From: Aggregatimonas sangjinii
GTDB taxonomy: Bacteria; Bacteroidota; Bacteroidia; Flavobacteriales; Flavobacteriaceae
NCBI RefSeq assembly: GCF_005943945.1
Contig: NZ_CP040710.1
Location: 2,773,501 to 2,837,500 of the forward strand
Length of the DNA stretch: 64,000 bases
Direction: 5' to 3'
Positions 37,564-46,250 of the stretch are shown piece by piece (position 1 is the first letter of the stretch; each line of letters begins with the position of its first letter). The translations under genes were made by a program, and so were the position numbers. The notes beneath the pieces are model-generated. The model was not told the DNA's origin and did not search any database. It saw nothing but the letters and a program-made list of their open reading frames with translations.

Positions 37564-37804
37564 AAGCCATTTTAGCGCGGTTGCGCTTTGTTGTGAAAGC
37601 AAGGGCTTTCTTTACTTGTGAATTCGAACGACGGTACAAACGCGCAACTTCCATGGTGTTCTCGGTGATAATAGCTTCTTCAACATCGGCAACCACAACA
37701 ACGCTCATTTCAATTGTGTTTGCCTCTACTTCGGTAGACGTGTTTTGCGCCTGGGCGAAAACTCCTAATGTGATGATGAAGACGATGGTTAAGATGCTTT
37801 TCAT
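37562..37804 (-). CDS. Small secreted protein with basic C-terminus, copy C
   Basis: 80 residues. Same signal peptide and identical basic tail as copy A; changes are confined to the acidic middle (for example D25E, K27E, V28A and ATV to IIT near 45-47). The stop codon is TAG here but TAA in copies A and B because the flanking palindrome supplies its first bases. This pattern (tail fixed, middle free) suggests that the tail is the functional part. Confidence 0.8.
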   Translation of the reverse strand: MKSILTIVFIITLGVFAQAQNTSTEVEANTIEMSVVVVADVEEAIITENTMEVARLYRRSNSQVKKALAFTTKRNRAKMA

Positions 37805-37982
37805 GACTTGCGTTTTGTTATAATAATAACTCCCGCGAAGGCATTTGAAAGGGTGGCGATTCGTTCAAGAACACCCTATTTTCGGTGTGTTGCAAAATTT
37901 CGGATAAAGTGTAAAAAAGCTTCGGTGAACGCGCAAAGGGGTACATACCACTTACCGAAAGAAGGTGTAGTTCAACCTGTAA
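37562..37982. repeat. Dispersed repeat unit, copy C (gene plus leader)
   Basis: Same unit as 27303-27723. The leader keeps the TTCGGT and ACCGAA arms although about 20 bases between them (around 37932-37951) are completely different from copies A and B, so here arms are kept while the loop changes. Confidence 0.85.
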
Positions 37983-37988
37983 AAGAGA

Positions 37989-38687
37989 CTATATATTGAG
38001 AAGAAAAGATGGATTTGGGCAGTTGTTCTTATAAAATGCCATCCGATTTATGCTACAAACCCCGGGATAGTCCCCTTTTTTGCCCTCTATATCTCTAATC
38101 AACTGAAAATGAAGGTGTGGGGCATAGTTGACGTTGATATCGGGAGTACCCAAGGTGGCAAGTGTTTCGCCTTTTTTAAAAACCTTTCCAATACTCAGCC
38201 CTTCTAACGAGGCCAAGGAAAGATGGCCGTATAGCGAATAGAACACCGTATTCTCGATTTCATGTTCCAATATGATGGTCGGCCCGTAATCACCCTGAGT
38301 GGCATTATTTTGCAAACTATGCACTTTGCCCGCTAAGGGCACGAGCACCTTAGTTCCTGCTTTGGACCAAAAATCGACTCCCAAATGGATATTTCGCGCC
38401 GATTTTCCTGAAAATCCGACCTTGTCGCTATATAGGTTTCGTTTTTCGAGATACCCGCCGTATGCGACTTGGCCATTGTTTTGTTCCAACACGGTATCGA
38501 TATAGGTTTGGCATTCTAAGGGATCGGTGATGTCGTAGGCTGCCAAGTCGATATTTCCATCGGACAAATCCAAACGGGTATAGGCCGTGAACGGGATATC
38601 CGCATCCAAGATGGGTATTGTTTCCATTGAAACTGATCGGAGTATATCGGGCAGGTTTTTCATTGGTATAAAACTAAACGGATTCAT
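37989..38687 (-). CDS. M23 family (LytM-like) metallopeptidase
   Basis: 232 residues. Zinc site HLGVDFW (H101, D105), YGHL (H155) and PHLHF (H191, H193), the full M23 set. The N-terminal 90 residues precede the peptidase domain and contain no obvious signal peptide, so the protein may be cytoplasmic or exported by another route. M23 enzymes cut peptidoglycan cross-bridges or act as LytM activators. Its stop lies 6 bases outside the leader of copy C. Confidence 0.88.
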   Translation of the reverse strand: MNPFSFIPMKNLPDILRSVSMETIPILDADIPFTAYTRLDLSDGNIDLAAYDITDPLECQTYIDTVLEQNNGQVAYGGYLEKRNLYSDKVGFSGKSARNIHLGVDFWSKAGTKVLVPLAGKVHSLQNNATQGDYGPTIILEHEIENTVFYSLYGHLSLASLEGLSIGKVFKKGETLATLGTPDINVNYAPHLHFQLIRDIEGKKGDYPGVCSINRMAFYKNNCPNPSFLLNI

Positions 38688-38909
38688 TGAATTATGGTAC
38701 GATTAAGCACAAATTCAATTTGCTCCACTTTTAAAGAAAATTGAAACACACATGCGCAACCTCAAAAAGAAACTTACGTAAGCCTGCCTGTGCTTGAAAT
38801 TAAACACCCTGAATGTAGAATCTTGAACCTTAGACCTAATTAACACTTTTTAACCTTCCATCCCGTAAGTAGTCCGTATTTTAGCCTACAAAGCTTTAAA
38901 ATAAAGACC

Positions 38910-39608
38910 ATGAACTATTTTAAGATGATTACGCTCGCCGCGATAACTTTAATTTCCGCAAGCTGCCAATCGCATACCAAGGAAAATAAAAAGGCCGAAA
39001 TGGCGGAAGCCGAACCCCACTTATCTACCTCAGAACCAAAAATGACGCCCCAAGACCTCAGCGAATACGAAACCGCCTATTTTGCCAGTGGCTGTTTTTG
39101 GTGTGTAGAGGCGATTTATGAAAGTGTAAAAGGAGTTCAAGAAGTGGTTTCCGGCTACGCCGGCGGCACTGAGGAGAACCCGACCTATGAGCAAGTAGGC
39201 AGTGGAAACAGTTCCCACGCAGAGGCGGTAAAGGTATACTACGACCCGGAGATTATCTCATTTACGGCCCTGGTACAGGTATTTTTCGGTTCGCACGACC
39301 CTACAACTTTAAATCGTCAAGGTCCGGATCGCGGCACACAATATCGTTCAGTGGCGTTTTACAAGAATGACGAAGAAAAAGAGATTATCCAAGCCTATAT
39401 TGGGGCGTTAAAAGACCAGAATGTGTATGACGGAGCGCCCATAACAACCGAGGTCACCGCTTTTACCAAGTTTTACGATGCAGAGGACTATCATCAGGAT
39501 TACGAAAAAAAACACCCTAACAATTCGTACATCACTAATGTTTCGGTACCCAGATTGAATCGTTTCAAGGCAAATTTCAAAGAGTATTTAAAGGAAGAGG
39601 CGCACTAA
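38910..39608 (+). CDS. msrA: Peptide-methionine (S)-S-oxide reductase, lipoprotein form
   Basis: 232 residues. Lipobox SASC puts the lipid on about Cys19; a spacer of about 35 residues leads to the MsrA domain with GCFWCVEAIYE (catalytic Cys62), GYAGG and the GSHDPTTLNRQGPDRGTQYR region. Repairs the S-epimer of oxidised methionine in exported proteins. Recycling cysteines at the C-terminus are not evident, so reduction probably uses Cys65 or an external thiol protein. Monocistronic. Confidence 0.94.
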   Translation: MNYFKMITLAAITLISASCQSHTKENKKAEMAEAEPHLSTSEPKMTPQDLSEYETAYFASGCFWCVEAIYESVKGVQEVVSGYAGGTEENPTYEQVGSGNSSHAEAVKVYYDPEIISFTALVQVFFGSHDPTTLNRQGPDRGTQYRSVAFYKNDEEKEIIQAYIGALKDQNVYDGAPITTEVTAFTKFYDAEDYHQDYEKKHPNNSYITNVSVPRLNRFKANFKEYLKEEAH

Positions 39609-39654
39609 CCTAAAGGAAGTTTTTGGGCAGATAGCCTGCACGGCAAGTAGTAGT

Positions 39655-41136
39655 TCAGTTGAGGGAAACCTCGCTGTATTTCGAATTGATAACAATACTC
39701 TTTCCGCCGTTTTTATTACGGAAATAACCTTTGTGTACGGTGTTGCTTCCGTTCTTATGACGTTCTAGTTGTAGTGTGGATGGAGTACTAAAGGTCGAGG
39801 AGGTACCGTTCACATAAATTGTGAACGGTGTTTCGGGCAAACCACATTGCAGTTCCGCATTCTGTAACGAAACGTCCAAATCGGTAAAATTTTCCGATAC
39901 GGTATGAATGGTTAGCGGGCCATAGTCATTTTTGATGAAGGCCTTGCTGAGCAACCGATCAATGGTCACATCGGAGGAAGTAGCGGTCAGGGTAAGGTCG
40001 ACGACCTCCTCCAAATTCACTGCTTCGGAATACTCCGCGCGAAGTTGCCCCAGATTCCATTTTTGAACGGATACTGGCGAATAAGAGGCTACCACCGTGG
40101 TTTCCTCACCATCGATAATAAAGGCACGCAAGGTCGAATAACTCAAATTGGCATCCATATTTCTGGTGTCGGCTGCGAGTTTCACTTCCCCATGACGTAC
40201 ATTCATTTTCATTTTGTTCGCCTTGGGCATTTTGATCTTTATGAGCTTCTTTACCTTGTAATTCTTGTTTTTTCCTCCCGAAGAAAAGTAGAAGCTATTC
40301 GGGAAATTCGAATGCAACGAGTCTCCCATGAACATATGGTAGCGCACCGAATCCCCTTGGTGAATGTTGCCAAAAAGCCGAATTTCTTTTCTACGCGCAT
40401 CGGTGTCTTTCTTGCGTTTTTCCAAAATAATCAAACGCTCGGCTATCTTCTCTTCACGTTCTTCCAATAAGTCACGACGTTGCGCTTCTCTTTTTTCGAG
40501 TTGTTTTTGTCTTTTTTTCATTTGCTCCTCCCTCTTTTCGGTCCATTCCTCCATACGTTCCTGATACTCCTTCCCAAAACCTTTCTTAAATTCTTTTTGC
40601 CATTGCTTCATGTATTTTTCCCCGTCCTTCTCAAAGGCCTCATAGTCGAAATTAGTGCTTGGTATCGTTGGCATTGGCGGCATATCTTCGATTATCGCAA
40701 TATCCATCCGATGCGGATAATTACTGAAAGTCGATAATTGATCCGTTAGGTCGTCCATTTGTATTTTCAATCCCTTATCGAATCGCGGAAAATCGAAGCT
40801 GTTGGTCGAATGTCTCATAAGCCAACTGTTCTCGATACCTGTTTTAATAGTGATTTTTTTACTATTGCCGATAATCTCGATAATACCGTTTTCAAAGTAT
40901 TCCTTGGCCTCTTCGGCGGTGGCTCCCTCAATCTCGATGGTCGCCTCGATCTCGATTTCGTTCTTGTCCCATGTTTCGAACTCAATATCGGTGTTGCTCG
41001 TATTGATATCCAAAATCGTCTCGGGGGTTACATTGAAAACCTCTTTATAGGTTTTTGTTTGTTTTTGCCCATAAGCTGCCGTGCCGATGACACACAGCAG
41101 CAATACAAGGCCATTAAACAGTCTTGACTTGTTCAT
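39655..41136 (-). CDS. Secreted DUF4097-like (putative adhesin) protein
   Basis: 493 residues. Signal peptide 1-23 (ending AAYGQ), an N-terminal beta-rich region with ILDINTSNTDIEFETWDK, a long charged helical segment (about 190-250, alternating Glu, Lys and Arg, likely coiled coil), and a C-terminal beta-rich part. The beta-rich parts resemble the DUF4097 beta-helix family seen behind sigma/anti-sigma pairs. Its start overlaps the preceding gene by 23 bases. Probable envelope effector of the sigma operon; function unknown. Confidence 0.8.
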   Translation of the reverse strand: MNKSRLFNGLVLLLCVIGTAAYGQKQTKTYKEVFNVTPETILDINTSNTDIEFETWDKNEIEIEATIEIEGATAEEAKEYFENGIIEIIGNSKKITIKTGIENSWLMRHSTNSFDFPRFDKGLKIQMDDLTDQLSTFSNYPHRMDIAIIEDMPPMPTIPSTNFDYEAFEKDGEKYMKQWQKEFKKGFGKEYQERMEEWTEKREEQMKKRQKQLEKREAQRRDLLEEREEKIAERLIILEKRKKDTDARRKEIRLFGNIHQGDSVRYHMFMGDSLHSNFPNSFYFSSGGKNKNYKVKKLIKIKMPKANKMKMNVRHGEVKLAADTRNMDANLSYSTLRAFIIDGEETTVVASYSPVSVQKWNLGQLRAEYSEAVNLEEVVDLTLTATSSDVTIDRLLSKAFIKNDYGPLTIHTVSENFTDLDVSLQNAELQCGLPETPFTIYVNGTSSTFSTPSTLQLERHKNGSNTVHKGYFRNKNGGKSIVINSKYSEVSLN

Positions 41137-41701
41137 TTTTCGATGATTTTAATTCGTTTAACTTCGTTTTTAATTTTTGTAATAATTGTAATCGTAATTG
41201 TAGATTCTTGATAAGTGCCGTGATTGTCTGGTCGTTCGGACCGAGCGTGTTCAATTCTTCGGTCAATCTTTGATACTCGGTGTTCAAATTGTTCAATTGC
41301 TTCATGAACCCGTCGGTCATCTCTTTATTTTCCTGCGATACCTCTAATTCGGACAACGCAAGATTAATATTCGTTACATAGTAGGTTTCCACCTTCTTCA
41401 GGTCGGGAGAAAGGTCGCCTAGCGAGATGGTGTTTTGCTTTTCCAGAACACTTTTTTCCACTATGGTCGTTTTTATACCACCCTTGCCCGAGGTGTCTCG
41501 ATTCAAATAAAAAATAGTGGCCGCCAGCAAAATAGTCACTGTCGCCGCAATCTTAAGCCACGGAAAGGCCGATTTTTTTTGTGGCGGTAATTCATTTTCC
41601 AAGCGTTTCAAGAAACGGGCCTTATGATCGGCTTTCAGCGAATACGCTGTATCAGCGTCTGCCCTCTCTTTCTCGAATAGTTTTCTAAGATCCTTAGCCA
41701 T
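41114..41701 (-). CDS. Single-pass membrane protein, likely anti-sigma factor
   Basis: 195 residues. Soluble N-terminal helix (about 1-48), one membrane helix (about 49-65, WLKIAATVTILLAATIFYL) and a C-terminal helical domain rich in Gln, Leu and Lys, probably coiled coil. The position between a sigma factor and an exported protein is the usual place of an anti-sigma factor, though no canonical zinc anti-sigma motif is visible. The assignment is therefore by context. Confidence 0.72.
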   Translation of the reverse strand: MAKDLRKLFEKERADADTAYSLKADHKARFLKRLENELPPQKKSAFPWLKIAATVTILLAATIFYLNRDTSGKGGIKTTIVEKSVLEKQNTISLGDLSPDLKKVETYYVTNINLALSELEVSQENKEMTDGFMKQLNNLNTEYQRLTEELNTLGPNDQTITALIKNLQLRLQLLQKLKTKLNELKSSKNEQVKTV

Positions 41702-41753
41702 AATTAAGATTTACTTTTGTTTTCGCTCTTGTGATAGCCACGCACTTCGGGTT

Positions 41754-42305
41754 TCAGTCAAGGCGGGATTTTTTTGTTATAAATCGTTCGTTCAATACTT
41801 CTTTTAATTGTCCCTTGCCCCGTAACAACCGCGTCCGGCAAGTGGTATTGGTGATGCCCAATATTTCGGATATCTCGTCGTGGTCGTAGCCTTCCATCAA
41901 GTACAATTGCAATACCAGACGATATTTTTCCGACAAGCCCTCCATAGCCATCTTTACTTCCTGTACCGTTATTCCATCCTCTACTGTCCAATCGTCGTCT
42001 TGGGCCACCTGCATATAGGTTTCGTCCAAAGCCACCATATGCGCTTTTTTTACCTTTAGAAAATCCAGGCTACGGTTTACAACTATTTTTTTTAACCAAG
42101 CCCCAAAAGTCACATCCCCTTTGTATTGCTCTATTTTCTGAAACGCCTTGATAAATGCTTCCTGTAAAACATCTTCGGCGTCGTCCTCGTTTTTTAAAAA
42201 CCGCATCGCGACACAGAACATACCCTGGCAGTATTTATCGTAAAGCTGCATCTGAGCCTTACGGTCATTTTTTTTGCATTTTGCGACCAGATTAATATGA
42301 AACAT
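41754..42305 (-). CDS. ECF-type RNA polymerase sigma factor
   Basis: 183 residues. Region 2 (about 10-78) includes RFLKNEDDAEDVLQEAFIKAF, and region 4 (about 115-170) includes YRLVLQLYLMEGYDHDEISEIL followed by the helix-turn-helix with TTCRTRLLRGK. No sigma region 3, so it is an ECF sigma. First gene of a three-gene operon with the membrane protein and DUF4097-like protein. Confidence 0.93.
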   Translation of the reverse strand: MFHINLVAKCKKNDRKAQMQLYDKYCQGMFCVAMRFLKNEDDAEDVLQEAFIKAFQKIEQYKGDVTFGAWLKKIVVNRSLDFLKVKKAHMVALDETYMQVAQDDDWTVEDGITVQEVKMAMEGLSEKYRLVLQLYLMEGYDHDEISEILGITNTTCRTRLLRGKGQLKEVLNERFITKKSRLD

Positions 42306-42487
42306 TGGCAGGTTTGCGCTCCCGACCTAGCGGGAAGTTTTAGTTGTGGTTTCCGTTGTTCTTGAAGCCGGCCAGGGATCTTGACCGAAACCAAGAATCG
42401 AAGACCTGTTCATTGCCTTAAAGACGACCAAAAAAATCGATTGTTGCAAAAAACGATTATTTTTACCCAAAGAAAAATGCATTCCCT

Positions 42488-43393
42488 TTGAAACAACTTA
42501 CCATAAGCACCCCGCATATTACCCTTATCGTGCTGAATTATGGGGCGATTATTCAAAAACTCTTGGTGAAAGATGCCAACGGAAACACCGTAAACGTGGT
42601 GATGGGCCATGACAATGCTGCCGATTACCTTACTGACGAGCGTTACCTAGGGGCCGTTGTGGGTCGTTATGCAGGACGCATCTCGAACGGAAGTTTTGAA
42701 TTGGATCGACAAATCTATCATTTGCATCAGGAAAACGGAGTACACCTGCACGGGGGTAAAGAAGGTTTTAGCAAAAAATATTGGACGTTCGAAGACGTGC
42801 ATTATGGCAACGAGCCCTATATCAAATTATCCTATACCAGTGCGCATCTTGAGGAAGGATATCCAGGAAATGTAAAGGTAAGCGTGACCTATAAACTCAA
42901 GCACAACCAATTGCATATGGTTTATGAGGCCACCACCGACCGTACCACGGTAATCAACCTTACCAACCATTCGTACTTCAGGCTCGACGATGCACCCAAT
43001 CTCGCCGCCCACAAACTACAACTCAACTGCTCTAAATATGCGGAACTCGATGCCAAACTGGTACCGACCGGCAAGCTGCTCTCGGTACGAAAAACCGAAA
43101 TGGATTTTAGGGAACCCGCAAATTTGGGAAACATTTCCCTAAATCACCCTTTTCTTGTAGATCGATCAACCCGGATAGCAGCGCGAATGAGTTCCCGTTT
43201 TTTAGGGATTATGATGGAAGTCCTGACTGATCAACCGGTATTGATAGTCTATACGCCACCCGATATGCCTGCTATTTGTTTTGAGGCACAAAATTTTCCC
43301 GATGCCCCGAACAGGCCCAAATTCCCCAGTAGCGTGTTGCGACCTAATGATGTATACACCCAGGCCACACAATATCGGTTCGATGTACTTTAA
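42488..43393 (+). CDS. galM: Galactose mutarotase (aldose 1-epimerase) family protein
   Basis: 301 residues from a TTG start. Interconverts alpha and beta anomers of aldoses. RYAGRISNGSFELD, HLHGGKEGF, the catalytic His in TNHSYFRL and the catalytic Glu in FEAQNFPDAPNRPKFPS are present. It lacks some of the central residues of the E. coli enzyme and is shorter, so sugar preference is open. Divergent from the sigma factor operon. Confidence 0.85.
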   Translation: MKQLTISTPHITLIVLNYGAIIQKLLVKDANGNTVNVVMGHDNAADYLTDERYLGAVVGRYAGRISNGSFELDRQIYHLHQENGVHLHGGKEGFSKKYWTFEDVHYGNEPYIKLSYTSAHLEEGYPGNVKVSVTYKLKHNQLHMVYEATTDRTTVINLTNHSYFRLDDAPNLAAHKLQLNCSKYAELDAKLVPTGKLLSVRKTEMDFREPANLGNISLNHPFLVDRSTRIAARMSSRFLGIMMEVLTDQPVLIVYTPPDMPAICFEAQNFPDAPNRPKFPSSVLRPNDVYTQATQYRFDVL

Positions 43394-43487
43394 TCATCAT
43401 GTATCTGTATATAGGAATCCGTGAATCCGGACGATTTTAGTACTTTAGGGGAATGAGTTCCTAGGAATTCATCTTAAAACAATTCGT

Positions 43488-44048
43488 ATGAAATTTTTAA
43501 AAGGCCTTTTGATCGTTGTCATAGTATTGGTGCTTCTTGGCGTTTTCGTCGGAAAGCCCTATATGCAAAAACAGACCAAAAAGCATAGTCCGGAGCGTAC
43601 GGCTACTTATACCAAAAATGGAATGGACCTTTCGGTCAACTACTCTAGCCCGTCTAAAAAAGGGCGTACTATTTTTGGGGAACTCGTGCCCTTTGATGCC
43701 ATATGGCGTACCGGAGCCAATGAACCCACCACTTTTACTACGAATAGCAAGATAACGGTCATGGGGGAAAGTCTTCCTGCTGGAACCTATTCGTTATGGA
43801 CGAAACCAAATCCAGAACAGTGGACAGTTATGTTTAATAAGGAGGTGCCCGATTGGGGCGTAACGCTCTTAAGTGGGGGCAAGGACACAACGCGTGATCC
43901 GGAACAAGATGCAGTTGAAGTTACTGCCTCCGTCATGCCCCTTACACAAGAAGTTGAACAATTTACCATTTCGTTTGCCGACGCTGGAGGCACCCAAATG
44001 TGTCTCTCTTGGGATACCACCAAAGTTTGCGTCCCCATTGAAAAATAG
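43488..44048 (+). CDS. DUF2911 domain protein
   Basis: 186 residues. An N-terminal hydrophobic anchor (about 5-22, LLIVVIVLVLLGVFVG), then the DUF2911 core with YSSPSKKGRTIFGELVPF, IWRTGANEPTTF and AGTYSLWTKP. The family is exported and Bacteroidota-rich, of unknown function. A cysteine pair near the C-terminus (MCLSWDTTKVCV) may form a disulphide. Confidence 0.88.
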   Translation: MKFLKGLLIVVIVLVLLGVFVGKPYMQKQTKKHSPERTATYTKNGMDLSVNYSSPSKKGRTIFGELVPFDAIWRTGANEPTTFTTNSKITVMGESLPAGTYSLWTKPNPEQWTVMFNKEVPDWGVTLLSGGKDTTRDPEQDAVEVTASVMPLTQEVEQFTISFADAGGTQMCLSWDTTKVCVPIEK

Positions 44049-44159
44049 ACAGGCCTATAGCTATAAGATCAGTAGCACAAAGGCAGTTTCATTTATAAGG
44101 CCCAGGGACGAAAAGTCAGGAAATTTTACCGATCATCTTATTTTAAACAATAGCTCAGA

Positions 44160-45206
44160 TTGACCTCTACGAAAAACACCCATGCTAAAAATGCCGTGCG
44201 ACTCGCCGAAAAACGCAAGACCGCACCCAATCCAGAGCTATTGGCCGAAAACCTAATGAAAGGCGACAAGGCAGCTTTGGCAAGGGCCATTACCTTGGTC
44301 GAAAGTGCACATACCGATCATTGGGAAATCGCGAATTCCCTTATCGAAAACTGTCTTAAGAAGAAAACGGATTCCGTTCGTGTCGGAATTACCGGAGTAC
44401 CTGGTGTGGGTAAGAGTACCTTTATAGAGACCTTGGGCAAAAACCTTACCGCTAGCGGAAAGAGGGTCGCCGTGTTGGCCGTAGACCCTACCAGTAGTAA
44501 GAACAAGGGCAGTATCTTGGGAGATAAGACCCGTATGGACGAGCTTTCCCGGGATGCCAACGCTTTTATTCGCCCCTCCCCGGCAGGTACTTCGTTGGGT
44601 GGTGTTGCCCGTAAGAGCCGCGAAACCATAATGCTCTGCGAAGCGGCCGGTTACAATGTAATCCTAGTAGAAACGGTAGGTGTGGGCCAAAGTGAAACTG
44701 CCGTAAGCAGTATGGTCGATTTCTTTTTATTGTTGAAGCTGGCCGGTGCAGGTGATGAACTTCAAGGCATTAAAAGGGGTATCATCGAAATGGCGGATGC
44801 CATTGTTATCAACAAAGCCGATGGTGCCAATATCAAAAACGCCCAAAATGCCAAAATAGAGTTCAAAAGAGCGCTCCAATTGTATCCACCAAAAGATAAT
44901 GGTTGGACTCCCAAGGTGACCGCCTGTTCGGCACTTGAAAATTCTGGTATTCAAGAAACTTGGGATGTGATCGACGCGTATATTTCCCTCTCCAAAAAAG
45001 ATGGGAGTTTTCGAGAGAAACGCGCTGCCCAGAACGAAAGCTGGTTGCTACAGACCATTGATAATCATTTAAAAACGGATTTTTACAGCGATAAAAACAT
45101 ACAGGCAACGCTGGCGCAGTTGACCAAAGAAGTCGTTCAAAGCAAGGTTTCGCCTTTCCGGGCCGCGGAACTTTTACTACAACAACGAAAAAACGAAACG
45201 AAGTAA
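44160..45206 (+). CDS. meaB: Methylmalonyl-CoA mutase-associated GTPase MeaB
   Basis: 348 residues from TTG at 44160. G3E GTPase with Walker A VGITGVPGVGKSTFIE (75-90), AVDPTSSKNKGSILGDKTRM and the base-recognition motif NKADG. MeaB protects and reactivates the adenosylcobalamin-dependent mutase. Together with the adenosyltransferase at 13300 it implies propionate/methylmalonyl-CoA metabolism in this organism, with the mutase genes elsewhere. Confidence 0.94.
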   Translation: MTSTKNTHAKNAVRLAEKRKTAPNPELLAENLMKGDKAALARAITLVESAHTDHWEIANSLIENCLKKKTDSVRVGITGVPGVGKSTFIETLGKNLTASGKRVAVLAVDPTSSKNKGSILGDKTRMDELSRDANAFIRPSPAGTSLGGVARKSRETIMLCEAAGYNVILVETVGVGQSETAVSSMVDFFLLLKLAGAGDELQGIKRGIIEMADAIVINKADGANIKNAQNAKIEFKRALQLYPPKDNGWTPKVTACSALENSGIQETWDVIDAYISLSKKDGSFREKRAAQNESWLLQTIDNHLKTDFYSDKNIQATLAQLTKEVVQSKVSPFRAAELLLQQRKNETK

Positions 45207-45218
45207 TCGCAAAAAACA

Positions 45219-45226
45219 TACCTTTG
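45219..45226 (+). promoter_or_regulatory. Putative -7 box before the GT2 gene
   Basis: TACCTTTG, an exact TAnnTTTG box, 13 bases after the meaB stop and about 65 bases before the GT2 ATG. No clear -33 TTTG partner, so confidence is limited. Confidence 0.35.
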
Positions 45227-45290
45227 TACCGGAAATTGTTTGAAGCCATACAGATAGTCTAAAATTGATTTCCGAAGCAATGAACTTCCT

Positions 45291-46250
45291 ATGACGCCTG
45301 TTACCGACGCCCTGCTTTCTATCGTAGTTCCCCTTTACAATGAAGAAGACAATGTCGCCCTTCTTACCCAGAAAATACACGAGAGTCTGGTCGGCTACGC
45401 TTATGAAATCATCTACATCGATGACTTTTCTACCGATAGGACCCGAAAAACCGTCAAAGATCTTCAGGATAGCAAAGTCCACTTGATCGAGCTTAAGAAA
45501 AATTATGGCCAAAGCCTTGCGCTCGCAGCCGGTTTGGATTATGCCAAAGGGGAATACATTATTACCATGGATGGGGATTTGCAGAACGATCCAAGCGATA
45601 TTCCCCAGATGTTGAAACATGCCGTGGAAGATGACTACGATGTGGTTACCGGAATCCGTCAAAAAAGGAAGGATTCCCAAGTAAAAAAAATACCCTCTAA
45701 AATCGCGAACTTTTTAGTGCGAAGGGTCACGAAATTGGACATCAAGGACAACGGATGTGCTTTGAAGGTATTTACACGGGATATTGCCAAAGACTTGAAC
45801 CTGTATGGAGAAATGCACCGTTTTATCAACCTTCTGGCGTATTTAGAAGGCGCCCAGATCAAGCAAGTGCCCGTAAAACACCACGCCCGACATGCCGGGG
45901 TTTCGAAATATGGCCTGGAACGGGTGTTTAAGGTAGTGGCCGATATGATGTTGCTCCTTTTTATCCGTAAGTACTTTCAACGGCCCATTCATCTTTTCGG
46001 GATTTTTGGCTTTTTACTGATTTTGATCGGTATTTTCATCAACATATACCTGTTGTTCGTAAAGTTCTATTTGGGACAGGATATTGGAACACGACCGCTC
46101 TTGATTTTTGGACTCATGTTCATATTGGCGGGTATTCAACTCTTTACCATTGGTATCGTCATGGAATTATTGATACGCACCTACTACGAATCGCAAAACA
46201 AGCGGCCGTACCGAATTAAAAAAGTGACCGTTGGTGGGCAAGTATCGTAA
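45291..46250 (+). CDS. Family 2 glycosyltransferase, polyprenyl-phosphate type
   Basis: 319 residues. N-terminal GT-A domain with VPLYNEEDN, IDDFSTDRT and the DxD region TMDGDLQNDPSD. A short middle domain (MHRFINLLAYLEGAQIKQV, then GVSKYG) and two C-terminal membrane helices (about 230-300) follow. The layout is that of GtrB/ArnC/DPM-like enzymes that load a sugar onto undecaprenyl phosphate. The 3' end overlaps the flippase-like gene by 20 bases. Confidence 0.9.
   Translation: MTPVTDALLSIVVPLYNEEDNVALLTQKIHESLVGYAYEIIYIDDFSTDRTRKTVKDLQDSKVHLIELKKNYGQSLALAAGLDYAKGEYIITMDGDLQNDPSDIPQMLKHAVEDDYDVVTGIRQKRKDSQVKKIPSKIANFLVRRVTKLDIKDNGCALKVFTRDIAKDLNLYGEMHRFINLLAYLEGAQIKQVPVKHHARHAGVSKYGLERVFKVVADMMLLLFIRKYFQRPIHLFGIFGFLLILIGIFINIYLLFVKFYLGQDIGTRPLLIFGLMFILAGIQLFTIGIVMELLIRTYYESQNKRPYRIKKVTVGGQVS

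Noticed and set aside
40045-40564. Several plus-strand frames opposite the adhesin-like gene
   Set aside because: Shadows caused by the charged helical segment, whose codon bias leaves other frames open.
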